From Pseudohongiella sp. (GTDB lineage Bacteria; Pseudomonadota; Gammaproteobacteria; Pseudomonadales; Pseudohongiellaceae): a stretch of DNA of 64,000 nt. Of the stretch, positions 15,766 through 24,628 are shown piece by piece. Where the stretch lies: assembly GCA_030696315.1 (NCBI GenBank), contig JAUYSM010000098.1, positions 1 to 64,000 of the forward strand. Reading direction: 5' to 3'. The notes under the pieces were generated by a model. The model was not told the origin of the DNA, made no database searches, and saw only the letters and a list, made by a program, of their open reading frames with translations. Numbering within the stretch: the stretch's first letter is position 1; each line of letters opens with the position of its first letter. The position numbers were made by a program, and so were the translations under genes.

Positions 15766-18036
15766 ATGCTGGATAGATTGCGTGAAATAGTCCAGGAGGT
15801 AAATACCGCCACGGACCTGCAGTCCGCACTCGACGTGATTGTTTCGCGCGTGCGCGATGCTATGCATACTCAGGTTTGCTCGGTTTACTTATTGGATACT
15901 GATATCAATTGCCACGTATTGATGGCCTCCGAAGGCCTGCGCAAGGAGTCTGTCGGGCACGTCAGCTTGCAACTCGACGAAGGCTTGGTCGGGTTGGTCG
16001 CCCGTAATGGTGAACCGGTCAATTTGCAGGACGCGCAGGCACACCCCAATTATCACTACCTGTCTGAAACCGGCGAAGAGGCGTTCAGTTCGTTTCTGGG
16101 TGTTCCAATCATTCACCACCGCAAAGTGCTCGGTGTGCTGGTGGTTCAGCACCGTGAAAAACGCTACTTTGATGCGGGTGAAGAAGCTTTCCTGATTACT
16201 TTATCGGCACAATTGTCCGGCGTGATTGCCGCAGCAGAAGCTACCGGTGCCATTCAAGGTACCAGCCCTTCAGGCCAACGTCGTGCAGACGCAAGTTTCA
16301 GCGGGATTTCAGGTGCCTCGGGCGTCGCCATTGGTCAGGGTGTGGTGGTATTCCCTCATGCAGACCTGAAGTTGATTCCCACACGCACCACTAATGATAT
16401 CAGCGCAGAATTACAGAGTTTCCAGATTGCCCTGGAAGCGGTGCGTTCAGACATCCGGGCCTTGGGCGAATCCGTCGGCCAGCAGTTGCGACCAGAAGAA
16501 CGTGAGCTGTTTGATGTGTATCTGCGCATGTTGGACGACGACGCCCTGGGCCGTGAAGTCATGGACCTGATCCGCAAAGGGAGCTGGGCGCAGGGTGCGT
16601 TGGCTGATGTGGCCAATGACCACGTCAAAGCCTTTGAACAAATGAAAGACCCCTACTTGCGTGAACGCGCGGCGGATATCAAAGATCTGTGCAGTCGGGT
16701 ACTGTTTTATCTTCAGGAAACTGAACGGGCAACACCACGTGAGTATCCCGCGCATACCATTCTGATTGGTGAAGAACTGGCGCCATCGATGCTGATGGAA
16801 GTGCCACGCGAGAAGCTGGCCGGTATTATCTCCGTGATGGGTTCCGGAAACTCGCACGTTGCGATTCTTGCACGCACCATGGGGATTCCAACCGTGATGG
16901 GTGCAGTGGATTTGCCTTACCACAAGCTTGACGGCCGTTCCCTGATTGTCGACGGCTATAACGGCACGGTGTACAGCAATCCTTCTGACCAGTTGCTGGC
17001 GCGTTATCGGGAAATCATCAAGGAAGAAGAGCAGCTGGTGCGTGGGCTGGAGGTGCTGATCGATTTGCCTGCGGTGACGCCTGACGATCATCGGGTCAGA
17101 TTGTGGGTGAATACCGGTTTGATGACAGATGTGGTGCGCTCGCTGGATCACGGCGCCGAAGGTATTGGCCTGTTTCGTACCGAAGTCCCGTTTTTGTTAA
17201 GTGAACGATTTCCGAGTGAAGACGAACAGGCCGATATCTATCGGGAGCAACTGGAGGCGTTTGCCCCCAAAAAAGTCACCATGCGCACTTTGGATGTGGG
17301 TGGCGATAAGTCCTTGCCTTACTTCCCGATAGAAGAAGAAAACCCGTTTCTGGGCTGGCGAGGCATTCGTGTCACGCTGGATCATCCCGAGATTTTTATT
17401 GTGCAGGCGCGCGCCATGCTGCGCGCCAGTGAAGGTCTGGATAACCTGCAGATCATGTTGCCGATGGTGTCCAACCTGGATGAAGTGCATCGCGCGACAC
17501 AAATCATCAAACGCGCCTTGCGAGAGCTGCAAGACGAGGGTTTGAATGTGGTGATGCCGCCCATCGGGGTGATGATTGAGCTACCTGCGGCGGTCTATCT
17601 CACCCGCGCCTTGTGCAAAATTGTGGACTTTGTATCTGTTGGCAGCAACGACCTGACGCAGTATCTGTTGGCGGTCGATCGCAATAACACGCGTGTAGCG
17701 GATTTGTATTCCTCGTTTCACCCGGCCGTGTTGAACGCATTACAGCAGGTGGTCGATGGCGCACACGCTGAAGGTAAAACCGTCAGCATCTGTGGCGAAA
17801 TGGCAGGTGACCCCGGCGCAGCCATTCTGCTGATGGCCATGGGTTTTGATATCCTGTCCATGAACGCATCCACGCTGCTCAGAGTCAAAGCAGTAATCAG
17901 AGCGATCACACTCAGTTCAGCTAAAACAGTACTGGACGAAGTCATGCAGATGACAGATGCCGCGAGTATCCGTCGTGCGCTGGATCTGGCGCTTTACAAT
18001 GCAGGTGTTGATCGCCTGCTTCGCTCCTCCCGATGA
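15766..18036 (+). CDS. ptsP: PEP-protein phosphotransferase of the nitrogen PTS (EI-Ntr)
   Basis: 756-aa enzyme that starts the regulatory nitrogen phosphotransfer chain by autophosphorylating from phosphoenolpyruvate. An N-terminal GAF domain (residues 1-165) is typical and senses glutamine/2-oxoglutarate state. The phosphorylated His364 is in SGNSHVAILARTMGIPTVMG. The PEP-binding TIM barrel has GIGLFRTEVPF, LRTLDVGGDK-type TMRTLDVGGDKSLPYF, GSNDLTQYLLAVDRNN and the catalytic Cys in SICGEMAGDP. Length matches the family. The start is not backed by a strong ribosome site (GAGCACCC). Cytoplasmic. Confidence 0.96.
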   Translation: MLDRLREIVQEVNTATDLQSALDVIVSRVRDAMHTQVCSVYLLDTDINCHVLMASEGLRKESVGHVSLQLDEGLVGLVARNGEPVNLQDAQAHPNYHYLSETGEEAFSSFLGVPIIHHRKVLGVLVVQHREKRYFDAGEEAFLITLSAQLSGVIAAAEATGAIQGTSPSGQRRADASFSGISGASGVAIGQGVVVFPHADLKLIPTRTTNDISAELQSFQIALEAVRSDIRALGESVGQQLRPEERELFDVYLRMLDDDALGREVMDLIRKGSWAQGALADVANDHVKAFEQMKDPYLRERAADIKDLCSRVLFYLQETERATPREYPAHTILIGEELAPSMLMEVPREKLAGIISVMGSGNSHVAILARTMGIPTVMGAVDLPYHKLDGRSLIVDGYNGTVYSNPSDQLLARYREIIKEEEQLVRGLEVLIDLPAVTPDDHRVRLWVNTGLMTDVVRSLDHGAEGIGLFRTEVPFLLSERFPSEDEQADIYREQLEAFAPKKVTMRTLDVGGDKSLPYFPIEEENPFLGWRGIRVTLDHPEIFIVQARAMLRASEGLDNLQIMLPMVSNLDEVHRATQIIKRALRELQDEGLNVVMPPIGVMIELPAAVYLTRALCKIVDFVSVGSNDLTQYLLAVDRNNTRVADLYSSFHPAVLNALQQVVDGAHAEGKTVSICGEMAGDPGAAILLMAMGFDILSMNASTLLRVKAVIRAITLSSAKTVLDEVMQMTDAASIRRALDLALYNAGVDRLLRSSR

Positions 18037-18046
18037 GAGATTGTTC

Positions 18047-18838
18047 ATGTTGACCTACCCCGATATTGATCCGGTTGCATTCTCGATTGGCCCATTGACC
18101 GTGCACTGGTACGGCATTATGTACATTGTGGCATTCAGCGCCTGCTGGTTTCTTGCCCGTCATCGGTCGCGCACGGGCGTAGCCCCCGGGTCAAAAGGCT
18201 GGACTGAAGAGCAGTTGTCCGATCTGGTGTTTTACGGAGCCCTCGGTGCCGTGCTGGGTGGCCGGGTGGGTTCGGTTATTTTTTATAACTTTGACCGCTT
18301 TATCGCAGATCCTTTATGGCTGCTGCGGGTATGGGAAGGCGGCATGTCCTTCCATGGTGGTTTTCTGGGTGTCATGCTGGCGTTTTATCTTTATTCGCGC
18401 CGCATCAAACGAAATTACTTCGATGTGCTGGACTTTATTGCCCCGTTTGCGCCCTTGGGCCTGGGTATCGGCCGGATCGGCAACTTTATTGGTGGCGAGC
18501 TTTGGGGCCGACCGACGGATGTAGCATGGGGCATGGTTTTCCCGCATGTAGACGACTTACCCCGCCACGCCTCACAGTTGTACCAGGCGTTTCTGGAAGG
18601 TGTTGTGTTGTTTGCGGTGGTCTGGTGGTTCTCCTCCAAGCCGCGTCCACGTTATGCCGTCGCTGGCTTGTTTGGTCTGGGTTACGGTGTGCAACGATTT
18701 TTTGTGGAATTCTTCCGCGAACCGGATTCCTGGTTAGGTTTTGTGGCGCTGGATTGGCTTACCATGGGGCAGATTTTGTCCGTGCCGATGATTATTGCCG
18801 GGGCAGCCCTGATGGTATTCGCCTACCGCAAGGCGTGA
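18047..18838 (+). CDS. lgt: Prolipoprotein diacylglyceryl transferase
   Basis: 263-aa inner-membrane enzyme that moves diacylglycerol from phosphatidylglycerol to the lipobox cysteine of prolipoproteins. About seven hydrophobic helices are seen. Family signatures are present: the MSFHGGFLG segment with the essential His, and GRIGNFIGGELWGRPTD, the Lgt signature. The start ATG at 18047 (MLTYPDIDPVAF) lies 8 bases after the ptsP stop; upstream in-frame starts lie inside ptsP and are rejected. It is needed by the Wza-like lipoprotein encoded at 52.7 kb. Confidence 0.96.
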   Translation: MLTYPDIDPVAFSIGPLTVHWYGIMYIVAFSACWFLARHRSRTGVAPGSKGWTEEQLSDLVFYGALGAVLGGRVGSVIFYNFDRFIADPLWLLRVWEGGMSFHGGFLGVMLAFYLYSRRIKRNYFDVLDFIAPFAPLGLGIGRIGNFIGGELWGRPTDVAWGMVFPHVDDLPRHASQLYQAFLEGVVLFAVVWWFSSKPRPRYAVAGLFGLGYGVQRFFVEFFREPDSWLGFVALDWLTMGQILSVPMIIAGAALMVFAYRKA

Positions 18839-18862
18839 TGTTGGTATGAACGAGAGGCCTTT

Positions 18863-19657
18863 ATGAAACAGTATCACGAGCTTTTGCAGCGTATTCTCGA
18901 TGAAGGTGCCGTCAAAACTGACCGCACAGGCACCGGTACCTTGTCTGTGTTCGGGCATCAGATGCGCTTTGATCTGCAGAAGGGCTTTCCGCTGCTGACC
19001 ACCAAAAAACTGCATTTGCGCTCCATTATTCATGAACTGCTGTGGTTTCTGACCGGCGACACCAACATTCGTTATCTCAAAGAAAACGGCGTGTCGATCT
19101 GGGATGAATGGGCAGATGAAAAGGGCGATCTCGGCCCGGTGTACGGCTTTCAGTGGCGCTCATGGCCGGCGCAGGATGGCAAGTCGGTTGACCAGATCAG
19201 CAATGTGATTGCGCAGATCAAAAAAAATCCGGACTCACGCCGGCTGATGGTGGTGGCTTACAACCCCGCATATGTTGATCAGATGGCGCTCCCACCCTGC
19301 CACTCGCTGTTCCAGTTTTATGTCGCGAATGGCCGATTGTCCTGTCAGTTGTATCAACGCTCTGCGGACACGTTTTTGGGGGTGCCGTTTAATATCGCCT
19401 CTTATGCGCTGCTGACACATATGGTGGCGCAGCAATGTGATCTGGAACCCGGTGATTTTATCTGGACCGGTGGCGATACTCATTTGTACAGCAACCATCT
19501 TGAGCAGGCGCATTTGCAGCTGAGTCGCGAGCTGCTGGCGCTGCCGCAGTTGAACATCAAGCGGCGTCCCGATTCTATTTTTGACTATAAGTTTGAAGAT
19601 TTTGAAATTGTAGGCTACCAGGCGCATCCTCATATTCCGGCACCGGTGGCAGTATGA
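18863..19657 (+). CDS. thyA: Thymidylate synthase
   Basis: 264-aa cytoplasmic enzyme (same length as E. coli ThyA) that makes dTMP from dUMP using methylene-tetrahydrofolate. The catalytic Cys146 is in [12 protein letters not shown]. Other conserved segments include [12 protein letters not shown], the dUMP-binding [18 protein letters not shown] and the [10 protein letters not shown] motif. The C terminus ends APVAV. The gene overlaps folA by 4 bases (ATGA), so the enzyme that regenerates its folate cofactor is translationally coupled. Confidence 0.98.
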   Translation: MKQYHELLQRILDEGAVKTDRTGTGTLSVFGHQMRFDLQKGFPLLTTKKLHLRSIIHELLWFLTGDTNIRYLKENGVSIWDEWADEKGDLGPVYGFQWRSWPAQDGKSVDQISNVIAQIKKNPDSRRLMVVAYNPAYVDQMALPPCHSLFQFYVANGRLSCQLYQRSADTFLGVPFNIASYALLTHMVAQQCDLEPGDFIWTGGDTHLYSNHLEQAHLQLSRELLALPQLNIKRRPDSIFDYKFEDFEIVGYQAHPHIPAPVAV

Positions 19658-20154
19658 GACTGGCTCTGATCTGGGCGATGTCACGCAACCGGGTAATTGG
19701 CCGCAACAATGCCTTGCCGTGGTATCTGCCGGAAGATTTGAAGTACTTCAAACAGGTCACCATGGGTAAACCCATCATCATGGGACGCAAGACTTACGAG
19801 TCCATCGGGCGACCATTGCCAGGACGCACCAACATCGTAATCAGTCGGCAACCAGGTTTGCAGATTGACGGCGTGAAGGTGCTGGATTCACTGGATGCGG
19901 CAATCAGACATGCCGAAAACATCTGCCTCATTAATGGCATTGATGAAGCTGTGGTCATCGGTGGTGCAGAAATTTATGCGCTGGCACTGCCGAGAGCCGA
20001 TCGACTGTACATGACACAGGTGCATGCGGAAGTGCAGGGTGATGCTTATTTTCCTGAAATAGATATCCATGACTGGCAGGAATTGGGGCGGGAAGATTTT
20101 TCGGCATCCGGCGCCAATCCGTATGATTACAGTTTTGTGGTATTGGAGCGATAG
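19654..20154 (+). CDS. folA: Dihydrofolate reductase
   Basis: 166-aa NADPH-dependent enzyme that reduces dihydrofolate formed by ThyA. The active-site acid is Asp28 in [18 protein letters not shown]-binding segments are [14 protein letters not shown] and [21 protein letters not shown]. The ATG overlaps the thyA stop. It is the last gene of the rightward housekeeping block; the convergent kinase gene ends 30 bases further on and no terminator is obvious between them. Confidence 0.97.
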   Translation: MRLALIWAMSRNRVIGRNNALPWYLPEDLKYFKQVTMGKPIIMGRKTYESIGRPLPGRTNIVISRQPGLQIDGVKVLDSLDAAIRHAENICLINGIDEAVVIGGAEIYALALPRADRLYMTQVHAEVQGDAYFPEIDIHDWQELGREDFSASGANPYDYSFVVLER

Positions 20155-20184
20155 CATCCCGATATTTCAAAAGGCAGGAAAGGG

Positions 20185-21399
20185 CTACTCGGTTAACCAT
20201 TCCAGCCAGAACGTGGTACCACTGCCCACCACTGTTTCGAAGCCGATATCCCCGTTCATCTGCAGGACCAATTTTCGAGTGATGGCGAGGCCAAGCCCGG
20301 TACCACCCTTGCTGCGCTTATCGGAGCTGTCAGCCTGGGTAAAATACTCGAACACCCGGTCGCGAAATTCACTTGCAATGCCTGGACCGGAATCTGTGAC
20401 TTCGATACGGATCTTGTTCGATTGGACCAGAACCGCTACACGTACCGGGGATCCATGCGGTGAAAACTTGATGGCATTGGATAGCAGGTTGGCCATGACC
20501 TGTTCAAATCGCCGCGAATCGCAGAGAAGGCGTACATCGGGAGCTATGGCTGCCAACTCCACATGTATGTTGTATTTATCTGCGTAGGACTGTATCGCAG
20601 CAATGCTTTGCTCCAGAAGAGGCAGCAGCGCGTATGATTCGATTTTTAGCGACAATTTACCCGCAGCCAGCTTGTCCATATCGAGCAGGTCATCAATGAG
20701 TTCAAGCAGGCGTTTACAATTCCTGGATGCAGCCGACAACAATTTTTCCATGGCCTTGGGCATTGGGCCGAACACCCCGGCATTGATGACGTCTACCGCT
20801 CCCATAATTGAGGTCAGTGGTGTTCGCAGTTCGTGGCTAACAGCTGCGGTGAATTCCTGCTTCATGCGCTCTGCTTCTTTAATCTGAGTGATATCTACCA
20901 GAATAGCCATAAACCCTTGCAATTCACCGAGTGAGTCCAGCATCGGGTTGCCAATGATCCGCGCCCAACGACTTTGTCCCTGCTGATCGCCAATAAAAAC
21001 TTCGGCGCTGAAAGGTTTGAATTCGGTCAGGGCACTCTCAACGCTGGATATCACCCGCAGATCCGGTTCGGATCGCAGCAACACTTCTAAAAGGGGAAGG
21101 TTGGAGAAACTTGCGGGGTCACCTCTCATCAGTGTGCTGAAGCTATCGTTGACCCATTGCACATTTCCATCCACCCCAGTGATCACTACTCCATTACTGG
21201 TCTGGCTTGCAACACGTGATAGCCGGTCAATTAACTGCTTGTTCGCGCGGTTCTCGATGTCAAGTTCTTTGGCTTGATGCTGCAAGACGATATTGGCTTC
21301 ATACAACTCGCGCGAACGCAATTCCAGCAGCCCTTCAACACGCTCTCTGGCTGCCTTCTGGCGGAGATAGGCAGCCTTGTAATCAGATGTTTCGTTCAT
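20185..21399 (-). CDS. Soluble PAS histidine kinase paired with H-NOX
   Basis: 404-aa histidine kinase without membrane segments. Residues 1-58 are a coiled coil, residues 60-175 a PAS domain (NGVVITGVDGNVQWVNDSF, then a PAC end), followed by HisKA with the phosphorylated His189 in SHELRTPLTS and a HATPase with N box NLLSNAIKFSP and G boxes DSGPGI, GGTGLGLAI. No receiver domain is attached. The start ATG at 21399 lies 17 bases inside the 3' end of the upstream H-NOX gene, so translation is probably coupled and the H-NOX should control this kinase, as in known H-NOX/HnoK pairs. Candidate phosphate acceptors in the window are the proteins at 34209, 35102 and 53687. Confidence 0.9.
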   Translation of the reverse strand: MNETSDYKAAYLRQKAARERVEGLLELRSRELYEANIVLQHQAKELDIENRANKQLIDRLSRVASQTSNGVVITGVDGNVQWVNDSFSTLMRGDPASFSNLPLLEVLLRSEPDLRVISSVESALTEFKPFSAEVFIGDQQGQSRWARIIGNPMLDSLGELQGFMAILVDITQIKEAERMKQEFTAAVSHELRTPLTSIMGAVDVINAGVFGPMPKAMEKLLSAASRNCKRLLELIDDLLDMDKLAAGKLSLKIESYALLPLLEQSIAAIQSYADKYNIHVELAAIAPDVRLLCDSRRFEQVMANLLSNAIKFSPHGSPVRVAVLVQSNKIRIEVTDSGPGIASEFRDRVFEYFTQADSSDKRSKGGTGLGLAITRKLVLQMNGDIGFETVVGSGTTFWLEWLTE

Positions 21400-21940
21400 C
21401 GACTTTCTGAATCCGGAATGCACAATGATCGTTGCCATCGTGCATGCAAAGGTCGTGACTGACCAGCACTTCAGTATTGAACTGCTTCGCCGCCCCACGT
21501 ATGAGCCCGTCTGCCAGATGGCAAAGTCGGCGTGGAGATCGGTAATTTAGCAGCAGCACACGCGCAGAGGCTTGTTCGCAGGTGATTTCGGGAAGATTGG
21601 GACTCTCATAAAGCTTCTCCACCTCCTTGTGGATGACGCCATCAATGCTCTTCAGAAACTCGAATAGATCGGTTTTGTCTGTGACAAACACAGGGTGCTT
21701 TGTGGCAAGCGCATGGAAAAGGTATTGTCCGAAGCTTGTCAGCAGCTCATCAACTGGTTTTCCGGTCATCGAGGACAAATGACCCAGCATGGCAACAAGC
21801 TCCTCATCCGGAAAATCTTCAACCGCTGTATAGATGCCACCGGACGCTGGTTTTACCTTTTCCAGCAGACTCTCCCAGCACGAAATTCCAATCCGGTTTT
21901 CCACCATGTCATTGAAGGTCGTGAAGACAATACCTTTCAT
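21383..21940 (-). CDS. H-NOX haem nitric oxide/oxygen-binding sensor
   Basis: 185-aa haem sensor of the H-NOX (HNOB) family. The proximal haem ligand is His104 in GVIHKEVEKLY and the propionate-binding motif YxSxR is Tyr133-Arg137 (YRSPR). The start MKGIVFTTFNDMVE and the length are typical for stand-alone bacterial H-NOX. Cys140, His162, Cys165 and Cys173 reproduce, shifted by one, the spacing of a zinc/redox site that I recall from the Shewanella oneidensis protein. Facultative aerobes use H-NOX as a nitric oxide sensor that changes activity of a partner kinase or cyclase. The partner here is the overlapping kinase gene. The upstream region (21941-22163) must contain divergent promoters; I cannot name one. 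Confidence 0.93.
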   Translation of the reverse strand: MKGIVFTTFNDMVENRIGISCWESLLEKVKPASGGIYTAVEDFPDEELVAMLGHLSSMTGKPVDELLTSFGQYLFHALATKHPVFVTDKTDLFEFLKSIDGVIHKEVEKLYESPNLPEITCEQASARVLLLNYRSPRRLCHLADGLIRGAAKQFNTEVLVSHDLCMHDGNDHCAFRIQKVDERNI

Positions 21941-22163
21941 GCGATGCCCTGTCGGAATTATTAATGCAGTGCCTCAAGAGTAACCTAGTATTCCAGAGTC
22001 GTCGAGTTCCGCAGCTGGTGTCAATCTAAAGTTAACACGCAAATCGATTGCTTTGAGTTCTGTTAAACAGAGTAGAATGCGTTGCAAGTTTAATGATTTC
22101 TGGGTCTGCCATAGGCGATGGGTTTCTGCCCTGATGGCACAGGTGCTAGAGGGAAGGTAAATT

Positions 22164-23501
22164 ATGAAGAGCATTTTTCCTGGCAGCAACTTGCTACTGA
22201 CCCTTTGCCTGGCTTTCTCACCGTCACAGGGTAGCGCGCAGGATTATGATTCTCTGATACAAGAGTCATTAACTCAAAGGAATGCTGGACAGTTTGCTGA
22301 TGCGGAGATAACGCTCAGACAGGCCTTGGATTTGCCCGCAGACAAGTCAGAGGTACGTTATCTGTTGGCAATGACTATCGCCTTTCAGCAACGTTTTACT
22401 GAAGCCAACAGTGTGATTGATTTGGCTCTGGCCGAGAAGCCTGACGATATCTCCTTGCTGCTGGGCAAGGCCCGCATCCGGTCATTTCAGGGCTTGTATA
22501 GCGAGTCTGAAACGCTGATAGCGCAAGCCCTCGAGCAGGACAACACCAATATTGAGGCTATTAATCTTTCCGCGCGCATCTCTATGTACCAGCAGATGCC
22601 CTCTGTTGCGTTGGATCGATTTAACCAGGTTCTTGCACGTGACAGCACCGATCTCGAGGCGCTGATAGGCCGCTACGACGCGCTTTATGCTTTGGGACAG
22701 CGCGATGCTGCCGATGAAACCTTGCTGCAGGCCGAACGTGCAGCGCCGGCGCACATTGATGTCCAAACACGACGCGACCGTTCCTTGCTGCCGGCTATTA
22801 ATCGCAATCAATTACTGTTTGGCGTTTCTCAAAGCCGCTTCTCAACACCTGGGCTGTCACGCTGGCGCGACCAGTTTGTGGAATATCGACGACAGCAGTC
22901 GCTGGACTCGGAGTGGTATGTGCAACTGTCTCAGAACCAGCGCTTTGACGACCGTGACAACAGCCTGAGCGCAGGGTTTATTGGCAATCGTCAGGGGTCT
23001 GTTCCCTGGCACATCTGGGCCGGCTTCAGCCCGGACAAAAATTTTTCAGCCTCATCTCACCTCGGCGCTTCCATGACCATCCGGCTGAATCAGGGCAGCG
23101 ATCGCCTGGGCCCCACCCTGGTCACACCATCACTGCGCATCGCCGACTATACAACCGGAACCGTCCGACGTCTGGCCTTTGATTTTGAGCACTATTTACG
23201 TGGCACCAATATTTGGTTCAGCCCCGGTCTTGGCTGGGTTCAGGATGAGAATTCTGACCGGACATTCACCTGGAGTCTGGCAGCTCACTGGCAAGCGAGT
23301 GAGCGTTTCAGAACCGGCGCCGGCTTTGCAGACGGCGCGGAAACCGAAAACAAGATCACCACCCAGACCCGCTCGCGATTTGTTTATGTGCGCTGGCAAT
23401 TTACCGACGAACTCAACGCGACTTTATCCCTGTCCAGCGACCAGCGCCGTAATTCCTATACCCGCGACACAATCAGCCTGACAATCGGGACTCGATTCTG
23501 A
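22164..23501 (+). CDS. TPR protein with C-terminal outer-membrane beta-barrel (YaiO-like)
   Basis: 445-aa exported protein. A signal peptide (LLLTLCLAFSPSQGSAQ) is followed by about five TPR helix pairs in residues 30-210 (A-x-x-L-x-x-AL patterns such as QFADAEITLRQALDL). Residues about 215-445 have alternating hydrophobic/aromatic strands and end in Phe (TISLTIGTRF), the mark of an outer-membrane barrel; the layout matches YaiO-like barrels. In EPS loci, TPR-barrel proteins can act as outer-membrane export ports (as AlgK/AlgE or PgaA do), so it may help secrete the polymer. It starts the rightward set with galE, 25 bases away. Confidence 0.75.
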   Translation: MKSIFPGSNLLLTLCLAFSPSQGSAQDYDSLIQESLTQRNAGQFADAEITLRQALDLPADKSEVRYLLAMTIAFQQRFTEANSVIDLALAEKPDDISLLLGKARIRSFQGLYSESETLIAQALEQDNTNIEAINLSARISMYQQMPSVALDRFNQVLARDSTDLEALIGRYDALYALGQRDAADETLLQAERAAPAHIDVQTRRDRSLLPAINRNQLLFGVSQSRFSTPGLSRWRDQFVEYRRQQSLDSEWYVQLSQNQRFDDRDNSLSAGFIGNRQGSVPWHIWAGFSPDKNFSASSHLGASMTIRLNQGSDRLGPTLVTPSLRIADYTTGTVRRLAFDFEHYLRGTNIWFSPGLGWVQDENSDRTFTWSLAAHWQASERFRTGAGFADGAETENKITTQTRSRFVYVRWQFTDELNATLSLSSDQRRNSYTRDTISLTIGTRF

Positions 23502-23526
23502 AATTATTAACAGGAACATCACACCA

Positions 23527-24543
23527 ATGAAAATCCTGGTCACCGGAGGCACGGGTTATATCGGGTCACATACCGCTGTAGTTTTGTTGCAGGCCGGTCA
23601 TGAGGTAGTGCTTCTGGATAACCTGTGCAACAGCTCACCCGTGGTCGCAGACAGAATTACCGAAATTGCCGGCAGGCCCGTTACGCTGATCGAAGGCGAC
23701 ATCACTGACAGCGACACCCTTGATCAACTTTTTAGGCAACACAGCATTGACAGTGTGGTGCACTTTGCCGGTTTCAAAGCGGTCGGCGAAAGCACTCAAT
23801 ATCCCTTGCCCTATTTTGGTAATAACGTTGCGGGAACCATCACCCTGCTGACCGCCATGACCAAGGCCAATGTCAAAAAAATCGTTTTCAGCTCCTCCGC
23901 AACGGTATATGGCAACACCGCGCCCGTTCCCTATGTTGAATCATTCGGCCGCGGTCAGACCAACAACACCTACGGATTAACCAAATCAATGATTGAACAG
24001 ATTCTTGAGGCGCTCAGCAGCAGCGATCCTGAGTGGTCAATAATCTCGTTGCGATACTTTAATCCGGTTGGTGCACATGAAAGCGGGCGATTGGGAGAAG
24101 ATCCAGCGGGCATACCCAATAACCTGATGCCATTTATTGCTCAGGTAGCCGTTGGCAGGCGTAAACAATTAAGCATTTTTGGTGGCGATTACCCGACGCC
24201 GGACGGCACTTGCCGACGCGATTATATTCATGTGATGGATCTCGCGGAGGGCCATCTTGCTGCGCTGAACATCCTCAAACCCGGCATTGACGCAATCAAT
24301 CTTGGTACCGGGAGACCACTATCTGTGCTTGAAATGGTTCGTGCCTTTGAAGACGTAACCGGCGTTAAAGTTCCCAGCCAGATTGTCAGCAGGCGTGAAG
24401 GAGATTTGCCGGAATTCTGGGCTGATGCCGAAAAAGCCAGCCGCGTGATGAGCTGGAAAGCAAAGCGCAGTTTAAACGACATGATGGAAGACACATGGCG
24501 CTGGCAGCTGAATAACCCTGACGGTTACAAAATTACTGAGTGA
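23527..24543 (+). CDS. galE: UDP-glucose 4-epimerase
   Basis: 338-aa NAD-dependent extended SDR enzyme (E. coli GalE has 338) that interconverts UDP-glucose and UDP-galactose, supplying nucleotide sugar for the polymer. The cofactor motif is GGTGYIGSHT at residues 7-16. The catalytic set is Ser in FSSSATVYG and the Tyr/Lys pair in TYGLTKSMIEQ. Segments RYFNPVGAHESG and GDYPTPDGTCRRDYIHV are typical of GalE. It could also act on N-acetylated sugars. Cytoplasmic, at the left side of the EPS locus. Confidence 0.93.
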   Translation: MKILVTGGTGYIGSHTAVVLLQAGHEVVLLDNLCNSSPVVADRITEIAGRPVTLIEGDITDSDTLDQLFRQHSIDSVVHFAGFKAVGESTQYPLPYFGNNVAGTITLLTAMTKANVKKIVFSSSATVYGNTAPVPYVESFGRGQTNNTYGLTKSMIEQILEALSSSDPEWSIISLRYFNPVGAHESGRLGEDPAGIPNNLMPFIAQVAVGRRKQLSIFGGDYPTPDGTCRRDYIHVMDLAEGHLAALNILKPGIDAINLGTGRPLSVLEMVRAFEDVTGVKVPSQIVSRREGDLPEFWADAEKASRVMSWKAKRSLNDMMEDTWRWQLNNPDGYKITE

Positions 24544-24577
24544 TTAAAACCACATCGGCGGGCAGGTTCTTTACCCC

Positions 24578-24612
24578 AAAAAAAAAGCCAGCAGCACATG
24601 GCCACTGGCTTT
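24578..24612 (-). terminator. Intrinsic terminator of the VCBS gene
   Basis: On the minus strand the stem AAAGCCAG / CTGGCTTT (24605-24612 and 24584-24591) is followed by a T run (complement of the A tract 24578-24586). It lies 17 bases after the stop codon of the leftward VCBS gene, and close to the galE stop on the other strand. Confidence 0.8.
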
Positions 24613-24628
24613 GGCAATCTCACTGGCT

